Positions 9,759-21,146 of a stretch of DNA of 64,000 bases are shown in pieces. The position numbers were made by a program, and so were the translations under genes. The notes under the pieces were generated by a model that ran no database searches, was not told where the DNA came from, and worked only from the letters and a program-made list of their open reading frames with translations. Origin of the DNA: Agroathelia rolfsii (taxonomy: Eukaryota; Basidiomycota; Agaricomycetes; Amylocorticiales; Amylocorticiaceae); assembly GCA_018343915.1 (NCBI GenBank), contig JABRWF010000007.1, forward strand, positions 4,030,001 through 4,094,000, given 5' to 3'. Within the stretch, counting starts at the first letter, position 1. Every line of letters begins with the position of its first letter.

Positions 9759-12700
9759 TTATTGACTTTGATTATACCATCTAAAATCATTTATAATACC
9801 TACTAGCTTTGAGAAATTGCTATGTTTAATTTCACCTAGTGGCTTAGTGAAAATGTCAGCTAGTTGGTTATTTGTATTTATATATTCAAGTTTTATGTTT
9901 TTCATTTCAACCTGATTTCTTATAAAGTAGTGTCTTACTTCAATATGTTTAGTACCTCGTCCACCATGTTTAGGATTATTTGAAAGACTTATAGCTCCTT
10001 GGTTGTCTGCATATATTTTTGTAGGTTCACTTATGTCTTCTCCAATATCTTTGAGTAATTTTCTTAACCATAAAATTTGTTTGGCTGTTTCTGTTAGTGC
10101 CATATATTCTGCTTCAACACTGGATAATGCAATTGTATGCTGTCTTCTGGTTGACCATGATGTAGCTCCTTTGCACATCATTGTGATATATCCAGTAGTT
10201 GATTTGCGATCATCTAAATCCATAGCCCAATCTGCATCTGAGTATGCTTCAAGTTTCTTGGATGTTTGGCCTTGATACAGAATGGCTTTGTTTGTGGTTT
10301 TAGATAAATATGAAAAGATATGATTTACTGCTGTAAAGTGTTCTTTACTTGGGCATTCACTATATTTAGTGCATTTGTTTACAGCAAATGTTATATCTGG
10401 TCTTGTTATTATAGTTAAAAATGTTAATGACCCAATCATGCTTTTATAATATGTTTTATTTGATTCAGTGGTTGGGTTCTCACTTTTTCTGAGTTGTATG
10501 CTTGCTGACATAGGTGTTTGGAATCTGTCACGCGCCGCACATCCTGATCAATATCCGGGACATTTTCCGATGCACACCACAATATGCGTTCATTCGGGTT
10601 GCACGGCGGTGACTCACAACGCACTGTCTCGCCAGAACCTCCGTGTCGCACGCGCCTGTCGGAACCAAACCTGATTGCTGATCAACGAACTCCGGACGCA
10701 CTGCGTAGTTTCACTGATGCCCAGCATCGATCAACAACTGCAGCGCTTCTCACCATGCGTGTTGATCCTTCCCTTTCTTATCATTTCCCTTCTTGACTCA
10801 TCATTGATTTTATCCATTTTCTTTATTGTTCTCACTCCATCGTACATGTTCTACTGAGTAGTAGTATATATACACGAATACTTTGTACCTACATACTCTA
10901 GTTCGGAAATTCAAATGTCTAGTGACTAAGAACACTTCCCCTCTCATCCCATTTAGTTGGAAGCAGTGACACAAGGGCCAAAGCCATTCATTTGGCCGAA
11001 GTCCAGACTAAAGCAACTCGCCCTGTCATCCGCTAGCGCCTTCGCATCCGACCCCCTTCCTTCCTCTCTTGACCATCATCTCGTTGAGTCACATCGATTG
11101 ACTTGGCCGTTTGCCGAAGCACCCGACCCTCTCGATTCGTTGCCCATACTTAGCCTCACGCATCCGCATCACGCCATTGCCTCCGCGAGTGCCCTTTGCC
11201 GCAATCGTCTATTGCCGCATTGCCCGTCCGTATTCTCGTTGCGCCAAACCTTCCGTCGGGGTCTCCGGCGAGTTTGGTTCATGACAGAATCCTTTGGAGT
11301 TTTCTTTCTGGAATTTCTTTAGAATACCCTTACAATATTCCTCTTGATCTATTGAAAGTAATTTCTTTGATCTATTTCTTTTTATGTTTACTCCTAAAAA
11401 TGATTTGGCTGGTCCAAGGTCTTTCATTTCATATTTCTTTTGTAGTTGGGTTTTTATTTCATTTATTTTCCTTTTGTTTTTACCCATAAGTAATAAATCA
11501 TCAACATATAGTATTAAAATGATTTTGTCATTTGTGTCTCCCACTTGTTGATGTTTTATATATATTCCTGCATCTGCATGTATTCTTTTAAATCCCATGC
11601 TTTTCAGTGTTTCATGTATTTCAAAGTTCCATTGGCGTCCTGCTTGTTTTAGGCCATATAGAGATCTTCTTAGTCTACATACTAGGTCTTCTTTTCCTTT
11701 TATTGCAAAACCTGTGGGTTGTTCCATGTATATTTCATGGTCTAATTTGCCATATAAGTATGCAGTTGTAACATCCATTTGGTCAATTTCCCAATTTTTA
11801 TGGGCTGCTTCAGCTAATAAAACTCTGAATGCTTCATATCTTGCAACAGGTGACCATGTATCATCATAAGTATCATCTGTTTGTAGATCTCCTCTTGCTA
11901 CATATCTTGCTTTGTATCTTCCATCTGATTTGATGGTTAATACCCATTTTCCTTTAATGACTGATTTGTTTTTAGGTCTAGGTACTAAATTATATACTTG
12001 TCTTGTCTTTAGAGAATTCATTTCTTTTTTCATTGCTTCCTCCCACTTATCATGGTCTGGGGAGTTCATTGTCTGTTTATAAGTTCTGGGAATATTTTGT
12101 ACATCAACTGCTAATGTCAATAAATGATTTATCTTAGGTTCAGAAATATTATCTATAAGTGTATTCTGATTTAGAGTACTTGAGTCCATCCATTCAGAGG
12201 TATTATACCTTGGATTGGGTTTTCTTTCACGTCTTGGTCTATCAATATTATATGGTTTTAGTTGAGCAGTTGATATAGATTCAGGACTTTCTTCTGTAGA
12301 CTTTTCATTTTTATTTTTCCAAAGATTAGATATACTACTACCAATTTCTTGTGGTGAGTTTTGTTCAGTATCTTTTAAATCTTCTATATAGTCAATGTCT
12401 TCTTCATCTTCAAATGATATGGGATTTGTGATATCTCCCATTTTAATATATTCTTGACTTTCTGTATCTGATTCTGGAATGTCTTTGGTTCTGGGATATA
12501 CAATTTCTTTAGATTGAGAATCTGATTGTGAGATATCTGCCTCTAATTCATCCAGATGTAAGAAGTTGCCTTTTTTCCTTGAGTGAAATGGAAAAATATA
12601 TTCATCAAATCTTACATCATAACTATCCCATGTTTTGCCTGTTTGGATATCATATAATTTCCATCCTTTTGACCCTTCTGGGTATCCTATAAACACTAAT

Positions 12701-14934
12701 CTTCTAGCTTTGTTTGCTAATTTATTTTTTCTAGCCTCTTTAGGTATTGTCATCCATGCTTGACATCCAAATACACGTAGCCTAGAAATATTTGGTTTCT
12801 TTTCATACCATAATTCATATGGAGTCTTGTAATTTTGGACTTTTGATGGTGTTCTATTATAAATATATACAGCTGTTTCCATAGCTGCTCTCCAGAATCC
12901 ATTTCTCATTCCAGCATGTTTTCTCATAGCTTTAGCTTTTTCATGTATTGTTCTTTGGAATCTTTCTGCTCTGCCATTTTGTTGGTGAGTATATGGAATA
13001 GAGGTTTGTAATTCTATACCATTTTCTTCTAGGTATTTTGTGAATTCTTTTCCAATATATTCTCCTCCTCTATCTGATCTTATTTGCTTTATCTTTTTAC
13101 CAGTTTGTCTTTCTGACCAATTTACATATTTTTTAAAATAGTCTAATGCTTGACTTTTGTGTGTAATATAGTACATAGTTCCATAAGATGTAGCATCATC
13201 TATAAAGGATATTACATACTTTATACTACTTTTTATAGCATTTTCTGGTAAGGAATATATATCTGAATGTACAAGATCATTTGGGTATTTGCTTCTTTCT
13301 AGAGATAGTTGGTGTGATGCTCTTATAGATTTTCCTAAAGCACATCCTTCACAAATATCTCTAGGTTTTTGTGATATCTTCTCTGGTGCACCTTTTGTAT
13401 TATGCTTGAGTTTGTGTATTACTTCCTCACTAGCATGTGCTAATCTCTCATGTAATAGTTCATATGGGAATTCCTCTTTACTATTTAGGGTTTTTCCTAT
13501 AGAGTGTCTAGAGATTTTTCCACGCAACTCAAAGTTATTGTTTGCATTTATATGTGCACTTAGTATTTTCTTTTTATCAATTATTAATTCCATGGTTTTT
13601 CCATTTCTTCTTATAATCCAGTGCCCTTTTGTCTTTTGTGATATTTGTTGTGGGCTTATCAATCTTTCTTGTGTGTCTGGAATATATCTAACATCTGTAA
13701 TACTTATGTATTGTTCTTTTCCACTTGAGTTTGTGTGATGCATTTTTACTGTACCAGTTCCTAAAATCTGTAATTTTGAACCATCTGATAATACAGTATT
13801 TTTAATCTTTCCAGGGGGGAATGCTTTGTATTCATGAAAGTCATTCATATCAAATGTAGAATGATGACTTGTACCAGAATCTATTAAATAATGAAATTCA
13901 TCATCTAATAATTTCTCTGTTTGATACAATAACTTTGTTATATCCTCTTCATCATTTTCTATTTCTGATGAATATACTTCATTATCATTCTCATCATCAT
14001 CATTATGACTTCCTTGATTTGTTTTTGACTTTCCTTTGAATGATTTTGGTTTATTCCCAGGCCTATTAGGTGGTTTCCAATTATCTTTATGTTCTTCTGT
14101 AGTATGTTTTACATACTTTTTGCATTTCTTACAGTAATTCTTTCTTTCCTGTTGATTATTGGTCCTTGATGGTCCATTAAAATTCTTCTTTTTGCCTTTG
14201 AATCTTCTTGATTTTGATAGGTTGGTTTTACCTTCATTTTGGCCAGTGTGCATATATTGACGTATTATTTGTTCCTGTACTAATTCTGCATGAATTTTCT
14301 CAACAGTTGCATCTTTTATTCCACCTACAGACCTAAGGATAGAGCTCCAACTTAGTCTGTATGTATCTGGTAGAATTCTAGCTAATTGTGTAATAAAGTC
14401 TTTTTCTGTAATTGATATATCACTAGCATTTGCTCGTGATTGGAGATTTTGCATTTCAGAGATCTGTGTACCCATATCTTTATTTTTATATATTCTATAG
14501 GAATAGAATTGGTTATAGTATTTAGATCCTTCTTGTATGCGTTGCTCTTTATATACATTATATATTGTTTTCCACATTTCAGCTGCTGTTGGTTTTTCTA
14601 TGAGAATATTTGCCCATGTTTCATTTACACATTCTCCTAATAAACCTTTTGCTCGATCATCTGCTTGATCCCATGCATGTGCTAAGATCATTTTCTTGTC
14701 AGGTGTATATGATATTCCTGCAACAGATGCTAATTCTGGTGTTAAGTCTTCAGCTGCTTGTGCAGTAGGTCTTAGAATAGGTGTTGGTTCTTCTTTAGGC
14801 AATGCTTTTGAATACATTCCCCAAATTCTAACTTTTTTGGCTAGGTAATAGAATTTGAGTGAGAATATTGTCCAATTTGATCCATTGAATAATGGGAATC
14901 CTGTAGGGATTTCTTTTGTGAATGTGTCTCCCAT
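9759..14934 (-). pseudogene. Co2 gag-pol polyprotein, interrupted by solo LTR-D
   Basis: Copia order on the minus strand from ATG 14934: gag (UBN2-like), a CKKC...H...H knuckle variant, protease LIDSGTSHHS, integrase HHCC finger (H-x3-H, CEGC), integrase core with D (SDIYS), D (RSDRGGEY) and E (NGRAERF), RT with YVDDLLL, then RNase H (DADWAMD, SSVEAEYMAL, DNQGAI). The frame is open for 1,216 codons up to 11287, where a 761-bp LTR is inserted with a GAATC duplication. It resumes in frame at 10520 (QTPMSAS...) and ends at 9759. All catalytic motifs I can check are intact, so the protein was probably functional before that insertion. ORF2 ends one base before the ATG. Confidence 0.93.
10526..11286 (-). 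repeat. solo LTR-D in Co2 RT/RNase H junction
   Basis: 761 bp, TGTCATGAACC...CGCGTGACA on the minus strand, flanked by perfect GAATC (10521-10525, 11287-11291). General architecture (AATAAAG, TATA-like tract, TGTCA/TGACA ends) is like LTR-A but the sequence differs. It is GC-rich inside an AT-rich host element. Confidence 0.88.
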
Positions 14935-14935
14935 T

Positions 14936-15715
14936 TTAGATATTTTCTGGGTTTGTAAGATTATCTTCTATAGGGAATAGATATGTTTCAAAAAGTTCAT
15001 ATATCCTCCCTACTTGGTAATTTATATAATCTTTATATGTTTTCTTCCAGAAAGTCTCAATATATTCTAATTGGTAGTCTGTTTTTATTTCTAACCAATC
15101 TTCTGTGAGATAACTGAGAATAAATTCTTTTTTCTTTGAACTTATAAGCTTTCCTATTTGTTCGTTTATCTCTCCTTGAGAAAAATATGGAAGGCTCCAA
15201 TTACTTAGTGTTGGTGTTAGTTGTAGGATGTATTGGTTATGAATTTTCTCTCTACTATATAGTTCTTTCTGAGAGTATTCTGCTGAAGATAATATTTCTT
15301 TTTCCCAAATACCACTTCCTTTTGCTAGGAATATTTTCTGGATGAAATATTCTTTTATTCTCTCTTGAGAATCTATTGACAAACTCTCCCACTTAAATTT
15401 TGAGTGGTCTAAAATATATTCTTCTGCCTCTTTATATAAGGTAGGGTCATGATGGTATAGTGTATATTCACTATAGAATTCTTCAAGTTTTATTTTCAGG
15501 GAAATATGACCTTGTCTCCTTAGAGATTTATGGTTTTTCTTGTCTATTAGCTTCTCCCTTGTTTTCTTATTTCTCCTTTCTCTTTTAGATTTAGAACTAT
15601 TGACAATATTTGTGTCTTCAAGTTCTTCTTCAGGTAAGAAATCAAAGGGGTTTTGTGTCTGAAAATCCTCTACTAACTCTGTTAATGTTTTCTGTACTTC
15701 TTCGTTAGAATCCAC
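14936..15715 (-). CDS. Co2 ORF2, unknown Lys/Glu-rich protein
   Basis: About 259 residues, hydrophilic and helical-looking, with an acidic N-terminus (LPEEELEDTN), a strongly basic stretch (KSKRERRNKKTREKLIDKK) that could bind nucleic acid, and a Glu/Lys/Tyr-rich remainder. There is no membrane segment and no family I recognise. There is no ATG at its start (the frame opens at GTG 15715 after a possible 3' splice site ACACAG), so it may be joined by splicing to an upstream exon. It ends TAA at 14938-14936, and the gag-pol ATG follows after a single base (TAAAATG) in another frame. Reinitiation or alternative splicing could supply gag-pol. Confidence 0.6.
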   Translation of the reverse strand: MDSNEEVQKTLTELVEDFQTQNPFDFLPEEELEDTNIVNSSKSKRERRNKKTREKLIDKKNHKSLRRQGHISLKIKLEEFYSEYTLYHHDPTLYKEAEEYILDHSKFKWESLSIDSQERIKEYFIQKIFLAKGSGIWEKEILSSAEYSQKELYSREKIHNQYILQLTPTLSNWSLPYFSQGEINEQIGKLISSKKKEFILSYLTEDWLEIKTDYQLEYIETFWKKTYKDYINYQVGRIYELFETYLFPIEDNLTNPENI

Positions 15716-16060
15716 CTTGTCTGTGTTTTTTATACCTTAGAATTATTATTACAATCCTGAAGATAATATATATAATCCTTAAGATATTCAAAACAGCAAT
15801 TTTTAAAGGTAATATTATTCCCCCTTTTTTCTTTACCTTGTGAAAATTTCTTAAGTGATGTTTTAGACTTGTATATGCAAATAATTTATCCAAGCACAAA
15901 TACAAATATTATTTTTGAGGTTTTTACAAGTATTTGTATACAAGTAAGCACTTTCTCAATACAAACTTCCAATCCACAAGATTTTTCAGAAAATAGGAGA
16001 AAATATAGCAAAAGATATAAGAGAAAATTTTAGAAATTTATACAAGCTACAAGTTATTGT
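15716..16060 (-). other. Co2 spacer between ORF1 and ORF2
   Basis: AT-rich, with several possible 3' splice sites (TTCAG, TCTAAG, ACACAG) and a CAAGGTAAAG donor-like sequence near 15840. No convincing frame. Confidence 0.4.
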
Positions 16061-16476
16061 TTAGTAAGGGTTAAATCTAATAGCCCTTTTCTGCTTGGTA
16101 TCTTTTCCTCCTCTGTGTGATACACCTGTCTGATTTTCTAGGATTTTTCTAGACTGCCTTTCAAACCTATCTTTAAAATCCTTGTTGAATTTCTTCTGCT
16201 CCTCCTTAAAGTCTAGAAGGCTAATCCTAAGGTTGTGAATCTACCCAGGATAAAAGTGGGTCAGCCTTGTTAATTCTTTGAGTTGTTGGTCTACAAGCTC
16301 AAAGCGTTCGTTCTGGCTTCTAGTGATTTCAAGAGTCCAGCCAATGGATGACTGTAAGCCAACAATTTCTTGACATAGATCTTCTACTGTTGTGCGGAAC
16401 CACTTGTTCTGCTTAATAACTTCTGCAGAATGGTTAACAAGTGCTTGTACTTGTTGGAGTAGAATGCGATTGTGGT

Positions 16477-16526
16477 CTGAATTTATATAAGCTTTTTATG
16501 TATAGCTTAATAAAATATTTGAGTAC
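16477..16526 (-). other. Co2 ORF1 intron 2
   Basis: 50 nt, donor GTACTC, acceptor AAATTCAG; contains the TAA that would otherwise end exon 2. Phase 1 on both sides. Confidence 0.6.
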
Positions 16527-17390
16527 CTTCTGGCTCTGGTGTGTATTTCTTGAAAGCCCACTCGTTGAGTGTGCAATTGCCTAGGTATGCAGAAGATGGG
16601 ACAGGGGATGCAATGGGGGGTGTCACTTGAATGGGACTAGCTGATTTGCTGGGTGGTGGTGTATTTTGTTTGTTTGGCAAAAACCAGGATGAGGTATCGT
16701 TACCCCAAGAGTGTATATCGTTGATGTTGAGTTCTGGGAGTTTCTGGAGTTCCTTATAAAGCCTTATAAACGTTTCTGAACGAATAAATTCAAGTAAACT
16801 CACTTGAACTTCTGTTACAGTCTTATTAAGGATATTGCTGACTTTCTTGTTGATAGGGGATCCTGAGTGAGGTGATAAAATAGGTGATGATGGCTCAGGG
16901 TCTTTATCCTTGTTCAGTGATTCAGCAAAGACTTGGGATAGACCGTATATAGATGACTCGGCTTCAGAGGGTGTTCTGGATTTGAATAGTGGACCAGATG
17001 GGTTGTATCTTTCTTTTTCTCTATACAGGTCTTCAATAGACCAGCAGGCATATGTATCTGGGATTTCAAAGAATTCACAGAATCTGTCAGAGAAATTTGA
17101 TATCTCCCTTGTAATCCAATGCTTGATGTGATCAAGATCCTCTGTGCCAACAAGTGCTTTTTCAAGGTATTTTAGAGTGGCGATGTAGCTGTTGAGGTTG
17201 TCTTCTCTGTAGATCTTGTCAAAGAATTCGTGGAAGTCCTCGTATATAGGCCAGGCCTCTGTTGGATCGATCTCTTGCTCTTCTTGAGGTGGTGTTGGTG
17301 CCCTAGGCCACTGGTGTTCCTTAAATATCTGTTTAATATGCTGTTCAAGCCTCTTATGTTCCCTTGTTGGGAGATCCTCTTCATGCTCCG

Positions 17391-17445
17391 CTTAATTAGG
17401 GTTTTAAGCTTCCTATTTAATTAATATAAGTCTAAATAGACTTAC
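17391..17445 (-). other. Co2 ORF1 intron 1
   Basis: 55 nt, consensus donor GTAAGT, branch-like CTAAT and acceptor TTAAG. It has in-frame stops and phase 1 on both sides. Confidence 0.65.
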
Positions 17446-17724
17446 AATCTTTTTCCTGCTTAATATATTCGTAATCTGTGTAGTATTGGATATTGGAATC
17501 GTCAAAGTCTTTATCACTATCACTATCGCTGAATATATCTGCCTCAGTGATGGTTGGGAGATGAGTGAGGACTGTTGGAGCTGTAGCAGGGTATTGGAGC
17601 TGGGGTTCCTCCTCTTGGTTGTAGGAGCTGAAGGTGTAGGCTGGGGTGAAGAGCTCGTTGGTGAAGGATGACACTAAATAGAATAATTGTTAGCCTATTT
17701 CAAAATATTTAAATGCCTTTTAGT

Positions 17725-17738
17725 CAGGGCTCATAACC
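17725..17738 (-). promoter_or_regulatory. Co2 primer binding site
   Basis: GGTTATGAGCCCTG on the minus strand directly abuts the 5' LTR. It is complementary to the anticodon arm of fungal initiator-Met tRNA, the half-tRNA primer known for Copia elements. Confidence 0.85.
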
Positions 17739-18797
17739 TAATAAAAGGTTATATATATATTATAGACAAGTGTAGTATATCTTTATGTACACTACTGTAG
17801 ACCTTGTTTAAGCAATTACTTACTTGTGTAGAAAAGTAAAGGCTTGAGATTTCTTTATAGATTTAAGGCAAATAACTATAAAGAGTGGAAGCGATTAGTC
17901 TACCTTGTAATGCAATCAAATATTAGCCAGTACCACTTGTGGCTACTTACTTGATGTAGTTTCTTGACTACTAGGCTTGATTTGTCTTACAAAGACTTTG
18001 GTAAGTCCTAATGAGTTGATTAGTTAGCTTGATAGCTAATGTAGGGACTTATCCCTGTTCACTCACGATTTCTGATGTGAATTCAACTTGTATTTTCATG
18101 CTATCTACTACAGGGTTTATATACATTTCCAAATATTCAATTTTACATGATTTTCTGTATGTAAATATAGGATTGCTGTGCTCCTATCTATTATTATCCT
18201 TATCTCTGACTTAGAATGACTCACTCCTGTGCATCTAGGTTATTCTTAGTCGCTTTCATGTGTGGATAATCTATCTATAGTGTTATCTATGACTCAGAGT
18301 GACTCACTCCTGTGTAGATAAGCTGTATCTATATAGATCAGCTATCTTTGGCTTTATCAGTGAGTCAGGGTGACTTACTCCTGTGTAGATATGCTAAACA
18401 TAGCTTTTATCAGCTGTGCATCGATTATCTATAGCATCAACTGCTATACAGGCTATATTTACTTTATCACATGCTATATAGATAAGTTTATACTTAGATA
18501 TCAGTGAGATAAGAGATATTAGGACTGATTAGGATTGATATGAATCAGATAAGGTTTTATCTTATCACTGTAGTAGATAATCAATATCTTTTACATAGTA
18601 AAATTGCATATATTCATTTAAATATTCATTTATTTGACTATATGCTATATAGACTAAAACTTATTTATCTCTGTAAGTAAAATCCAGATAAATTCAAATA
18701 AATTTGTGTAAGTTCATAAGATGGTCTTTTATTTATTTAAGTATTCATTGTACATATATATGAAGTTGTTTCATTGTAATAAATACAACTTTCAACA
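17739..18797 (-). repeat. Co2 5' LTR (1,059 bp)
   Basis: Transcribed from the minus strand. It holds the Gcn4/AP-1-like repeat (18217-18377), then TATATAAA (18123-18116) about 95 bp further on. Ends match the 3' LTR exactly. Confidence 0.93.
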
Positions 18798-19099
18798 AGC
18801 GGAGCACAGGATTCCAGAGTTCCGCCCAAGCTAGCGTGGGAATTGGAGTGCGGAGCTAGCATGGTGCAGAGATTGGCCCTGGAGTTGGTGTTCTGGGAGT
18901 GGCGTATGATAGTGTCCCCCCCTTAGGTCCTGAGCCCATGAAGGACAGAGAAAAGGGTTGGTGCATTGGAGCTTGAAAACCTCAGAGGTCCTCTGATGCA
19001 AGAGATGTTGCCATAGGATTTCCGCGACCCTGGATCAATCCTCTGCTTCACCTAACCACCACTAAGTAACAATCCCCCCCCTCACACTTCTGCTTAACA

Positions 19100-21069
19100 A
19101 TGTCATCTGAGAGTCTCGCCGCCTAAATCGCCATACTCCAGGTCCAGCTGGCCAAAACCAAATGCCATGAAAAAGAGGAGCGCAAGCAGGCGGAGGAGAA
19201 AGCTTGGCATGAGCGAGAGGAAGCTGAGAGGAGGGTAGCCGAGGAGGAGCGCAAGCGGGAGGAGGCGGAGCGTGCATGGGAAGAGGAGACGCGGCGCATG
19301 CAGTGGGGGGCACGGGTGTCCAAGAAACACACCTGGGGCAGTTCCGGTGACGAGTCGGAGGTTATGGAGATGCCACCACCCTTGGTACTCAGCAAAAAGC
19401 CGCAGCGCGCCTAGATGTCCCACATCGAGGTAGAGAGTCCCAGTCAGAAGAGGCGGAAAGTGGTTGGGTCGACAGAGCCTGCGGACAAGGAGGTTGAGGA
19501 AATTCTGGTGAGTTAAGTGGAACGCTCAGTAGCCCACGCTGATATGCTTTGTAGGGACGTGTTTGCAAGGCGTGTCATTGGCATAGTACCACCTGTGAGT
19601 GGTACACCACTTCTTGGCATCGTTTGTGCAAAGCGTGCCGGGTTGCACATAGAGTCTGTGACGGAGGTGGGCCCGAAGAGACAGTAGAGTCTATTCAGGG
19701 GTCGAAAAAACCGGCCGCCCATGCCAAGATTGAACAGGAGGCAGCGATGCGTGGGCAGTGTCACGACCCGCCAACGCACCCGGCCGCCAAACGTCCCGAT
19801 TGTGCACATCGACATACACAAACACCTACGACATAGTCACCGGCAATGCCCTCCCTTCTGAGTTGCCGCGCACCCCGTGCATCGGATGCGTTTCCGATGT
19901 GTCCGCCGACGTTTCCCCGAAGCCATGTGCAAGGCCGCCTTTGCGCTTCCTTTCCATCATTGATGCGCTTCTGTCCATCAAAGCATCCCACATGCCGACT
20001 GGCCTTCTCGATGTCAATCCCCAAGTCGCCATGTGTCCCCACCAGCGGATCCTTCCTATCTGGGAAGATTGCGCTTGGTTCTCCACCATGATCGCGCTCT
20101 GATCGACGATCAGACCACCGATGGTTCCGAAGGAACGCACCCCCGCCTTTGTGCACAGCGTGGCACGACTACCAGAGTGCGCGGCGCGCGCTATTCTCTA
20201 TTGTTCTTATTGTTCTTCCTGCCTTTCTTTATTTATCATTTTCTCGACTACTGTACTTTGTATATATGTACTGTACCTGATGTAGTAGTTACAGTAGTCG
20301 GAAAATTAAGTGTGTATCGCCCTAACCCAGCCTACACCCGCTGCATAGCCAGCGGTCAACCTGTGGACTCAAGCATCCTCGAGTATCTTGTCTAGCTCTT
20401 CTCTTCTTGCTTGATCTCTCCGCCCTATGCTTGATCTCGCTGGAATACCCGCTCAACTTGCCGTACGCCGTGACTGCTTGCCACGTCACCCGTATCGCCG
20501 CAAGCTCCGAGATATCGAAGAGGCGACTCCACAAACCCACAGGGCTGCCATCCGGCAGTGAGTCGCCCAGCAGTTAGCGCCCCAGGGGCATCGCCGCACC
20601 GCCCGAGCTAGCTGCAAAGGCAGCTCTTGACAGGCGGGCACTGGCAGTGGAAGAGTTGTTGGCGGAGAGCAACACTCTGGCAGGGAGCAGCCATATGGTA
20701 CAGTCGCGGGAGTTGGCAGTGGCAAGTGTGGTCGAAGGGTTGACAAGGGTCTTGGAGCGGATGCAGCAGCAGCAGGTGAATGTAATGCAAGAGTGGGTGA
20801 AGCTGACGTCGGCAGGGTTGGAGCGACTGGCAACAGCACAGATGCGCCTGATTGCCAAGACCATTGCCAGCAGGCGAGTTCAGGAGAACTCGTCACAACT
20901 GCTGGTGGATGTACTGGAAAGCCTGGCGCGACTGAGGGAGAATGGGCCGGATGTCAACAATGACAGGGATAAGGACGCGGAGCCGGAGGATGCGGAGCCA
21001 GAGGATGCGGAGCCGGAGAACCCGGAGGACGGTGGGAATGGAGAGAAGGAAGGAGAGGTGGAAGAGTGA
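19100..21069 (+). pseudogene. Zn2Cys6-type zinc-cluster gene, decayed, antisense to Gy3
   Basis: From ATG 19100 the plus strand codes an N-terminal Glu/Lys/Arg coiled coil, a Ser/Lys linker, then CKACHWHSTTC and CKACRVAHRVC (19564-19659). That is C-x2-C-x6-C-x10-C-x2-C-x6-C, the spacing of fungal binuclear zinc clusters. A second coiled coil and an acidic tail with EPEDAEPEDAEPE repeats end at 21069. Decay: TAA at 19124, TAG near 19411, TAA near 19513, one frame change before the cluster, and a solo LTR-A after residue ARG-GLY-GLN. The halves rejoin in frame (AMRG-RALAVEE). It is tail-to-tail with Gy3 pol (about 200 bp apart net) and starts about 30 bp from the presumed Gy3 LTR. It may be a retrotransposon passenger or a host gene copy. 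Confidence 0.68.
19759..20632 (-). repeat. solo LTR-A, copy 4
   Basis: 874 bp inside the zinc-cluster gene, flanked by GGCAG (19754-19758) and GGCGG (20633-20637), a duplication with one transition. Confidence 0.85.
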
Positions 21070-21146
21070 GGAAGAGGGGGAAAGACTTGTATATACATTT
21101 TTTGTATGTATTTCTTAAAGTAAAATGTCTGTGGCCAAAGTATGAG

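Larger units (their letters stand above)
16061..17674 (-). pseudogene. Co2 ORF1, spliced three-exon gene of unknown function
   Basis: Three minus-strand pieces: 17674-17446, 17390-16527 and 16476-16061, total 1,509 nt (503 codons). The 55-nt intron (17445-17391, GTAAGT...CTAATTAAG) and the 50-nt intron (16526-16477, GTACTC...ATTCAG) are both in matching phase, and each contains in-frame stops that splicing removes. The protein has a Pro/Tyr-rich start, an acidic SDSDSDKDFDD patch, a long helical middle with aromatic residues, a Pro/Ser-rich linker, a coiled-coil-like third exon and a basic tail (RGGKDTKQKRAIRF). It has no membrane segment and no gag, env or enzyme motif that I recognise. One TAG (16243-16241) interrupts exon 3. 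The first exon begins at a 3' splice site (CTATTTAG), so the start codon is probably in an LTR exon and is unresolved. Confidence 0.65.
8672..18797 (-). mobile_element. Co2: complete Ty1/Copia element
   Basis: 10,126 bp with 1,059-bp LTRs at both ends and perfect AGCGG duplications (8667-8671, 18798-18802). Order on the minus strand: 5' LTR, half-tRNA primer site, spliced ORF1, ORF2, gag-pol, purine tract, 3' LTR. It is much more AT-rich than the Gypsy elements around it. The LTRs differ at about ten sites, all transitions by my reading, so insertion is fairly recent. Gag-pol is open except for a solo LTR-D insertion, and ORF1 has one TAG. Confidence 0.93.
8316..19071 (-). repeat. LTR-G, probable Gy3-family LTR, split by Co2
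   Basis: Net 625 bp (8316-8671 plus 18803-19071). On the minus strand it starts TGTTACTTAGTGG right after a purine tract (AGGGGGGGGGAT) and ends GGGCCTGACA. It contains a TATA-like AGTATAAATA (near 8430). Co2 is inserted in it with the duplication AGCGG. It lies downstream of Gy3 pol and of the antisense zinc-cluster gene, so it is the best candidate for the Gy3 3' LTR. No second copy is in the window, so the boundaries rest on TG...CA ends and the purine tract only. Confidence 0.5.

Noticed and set aside
16061..17674. Co2 ORF1 as an envelope gene
   Set aside because: No signal peptide, membrane segment or cysteine pattern, and it lies upstream, not downstream, of pol.
17725..17738. tRNA-like sequence next to the Co2 LTR as a tRNA gene
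   Set aside because: Only the anticodon-arm complement is present, with no acceptor stem or A/B boxes; it is a primer site.
8316..19071. LTR-G as a proven Gy3 LTR
   Set aside because: No second copy in the window, so the assignment stays an inference and is scored accordingly.
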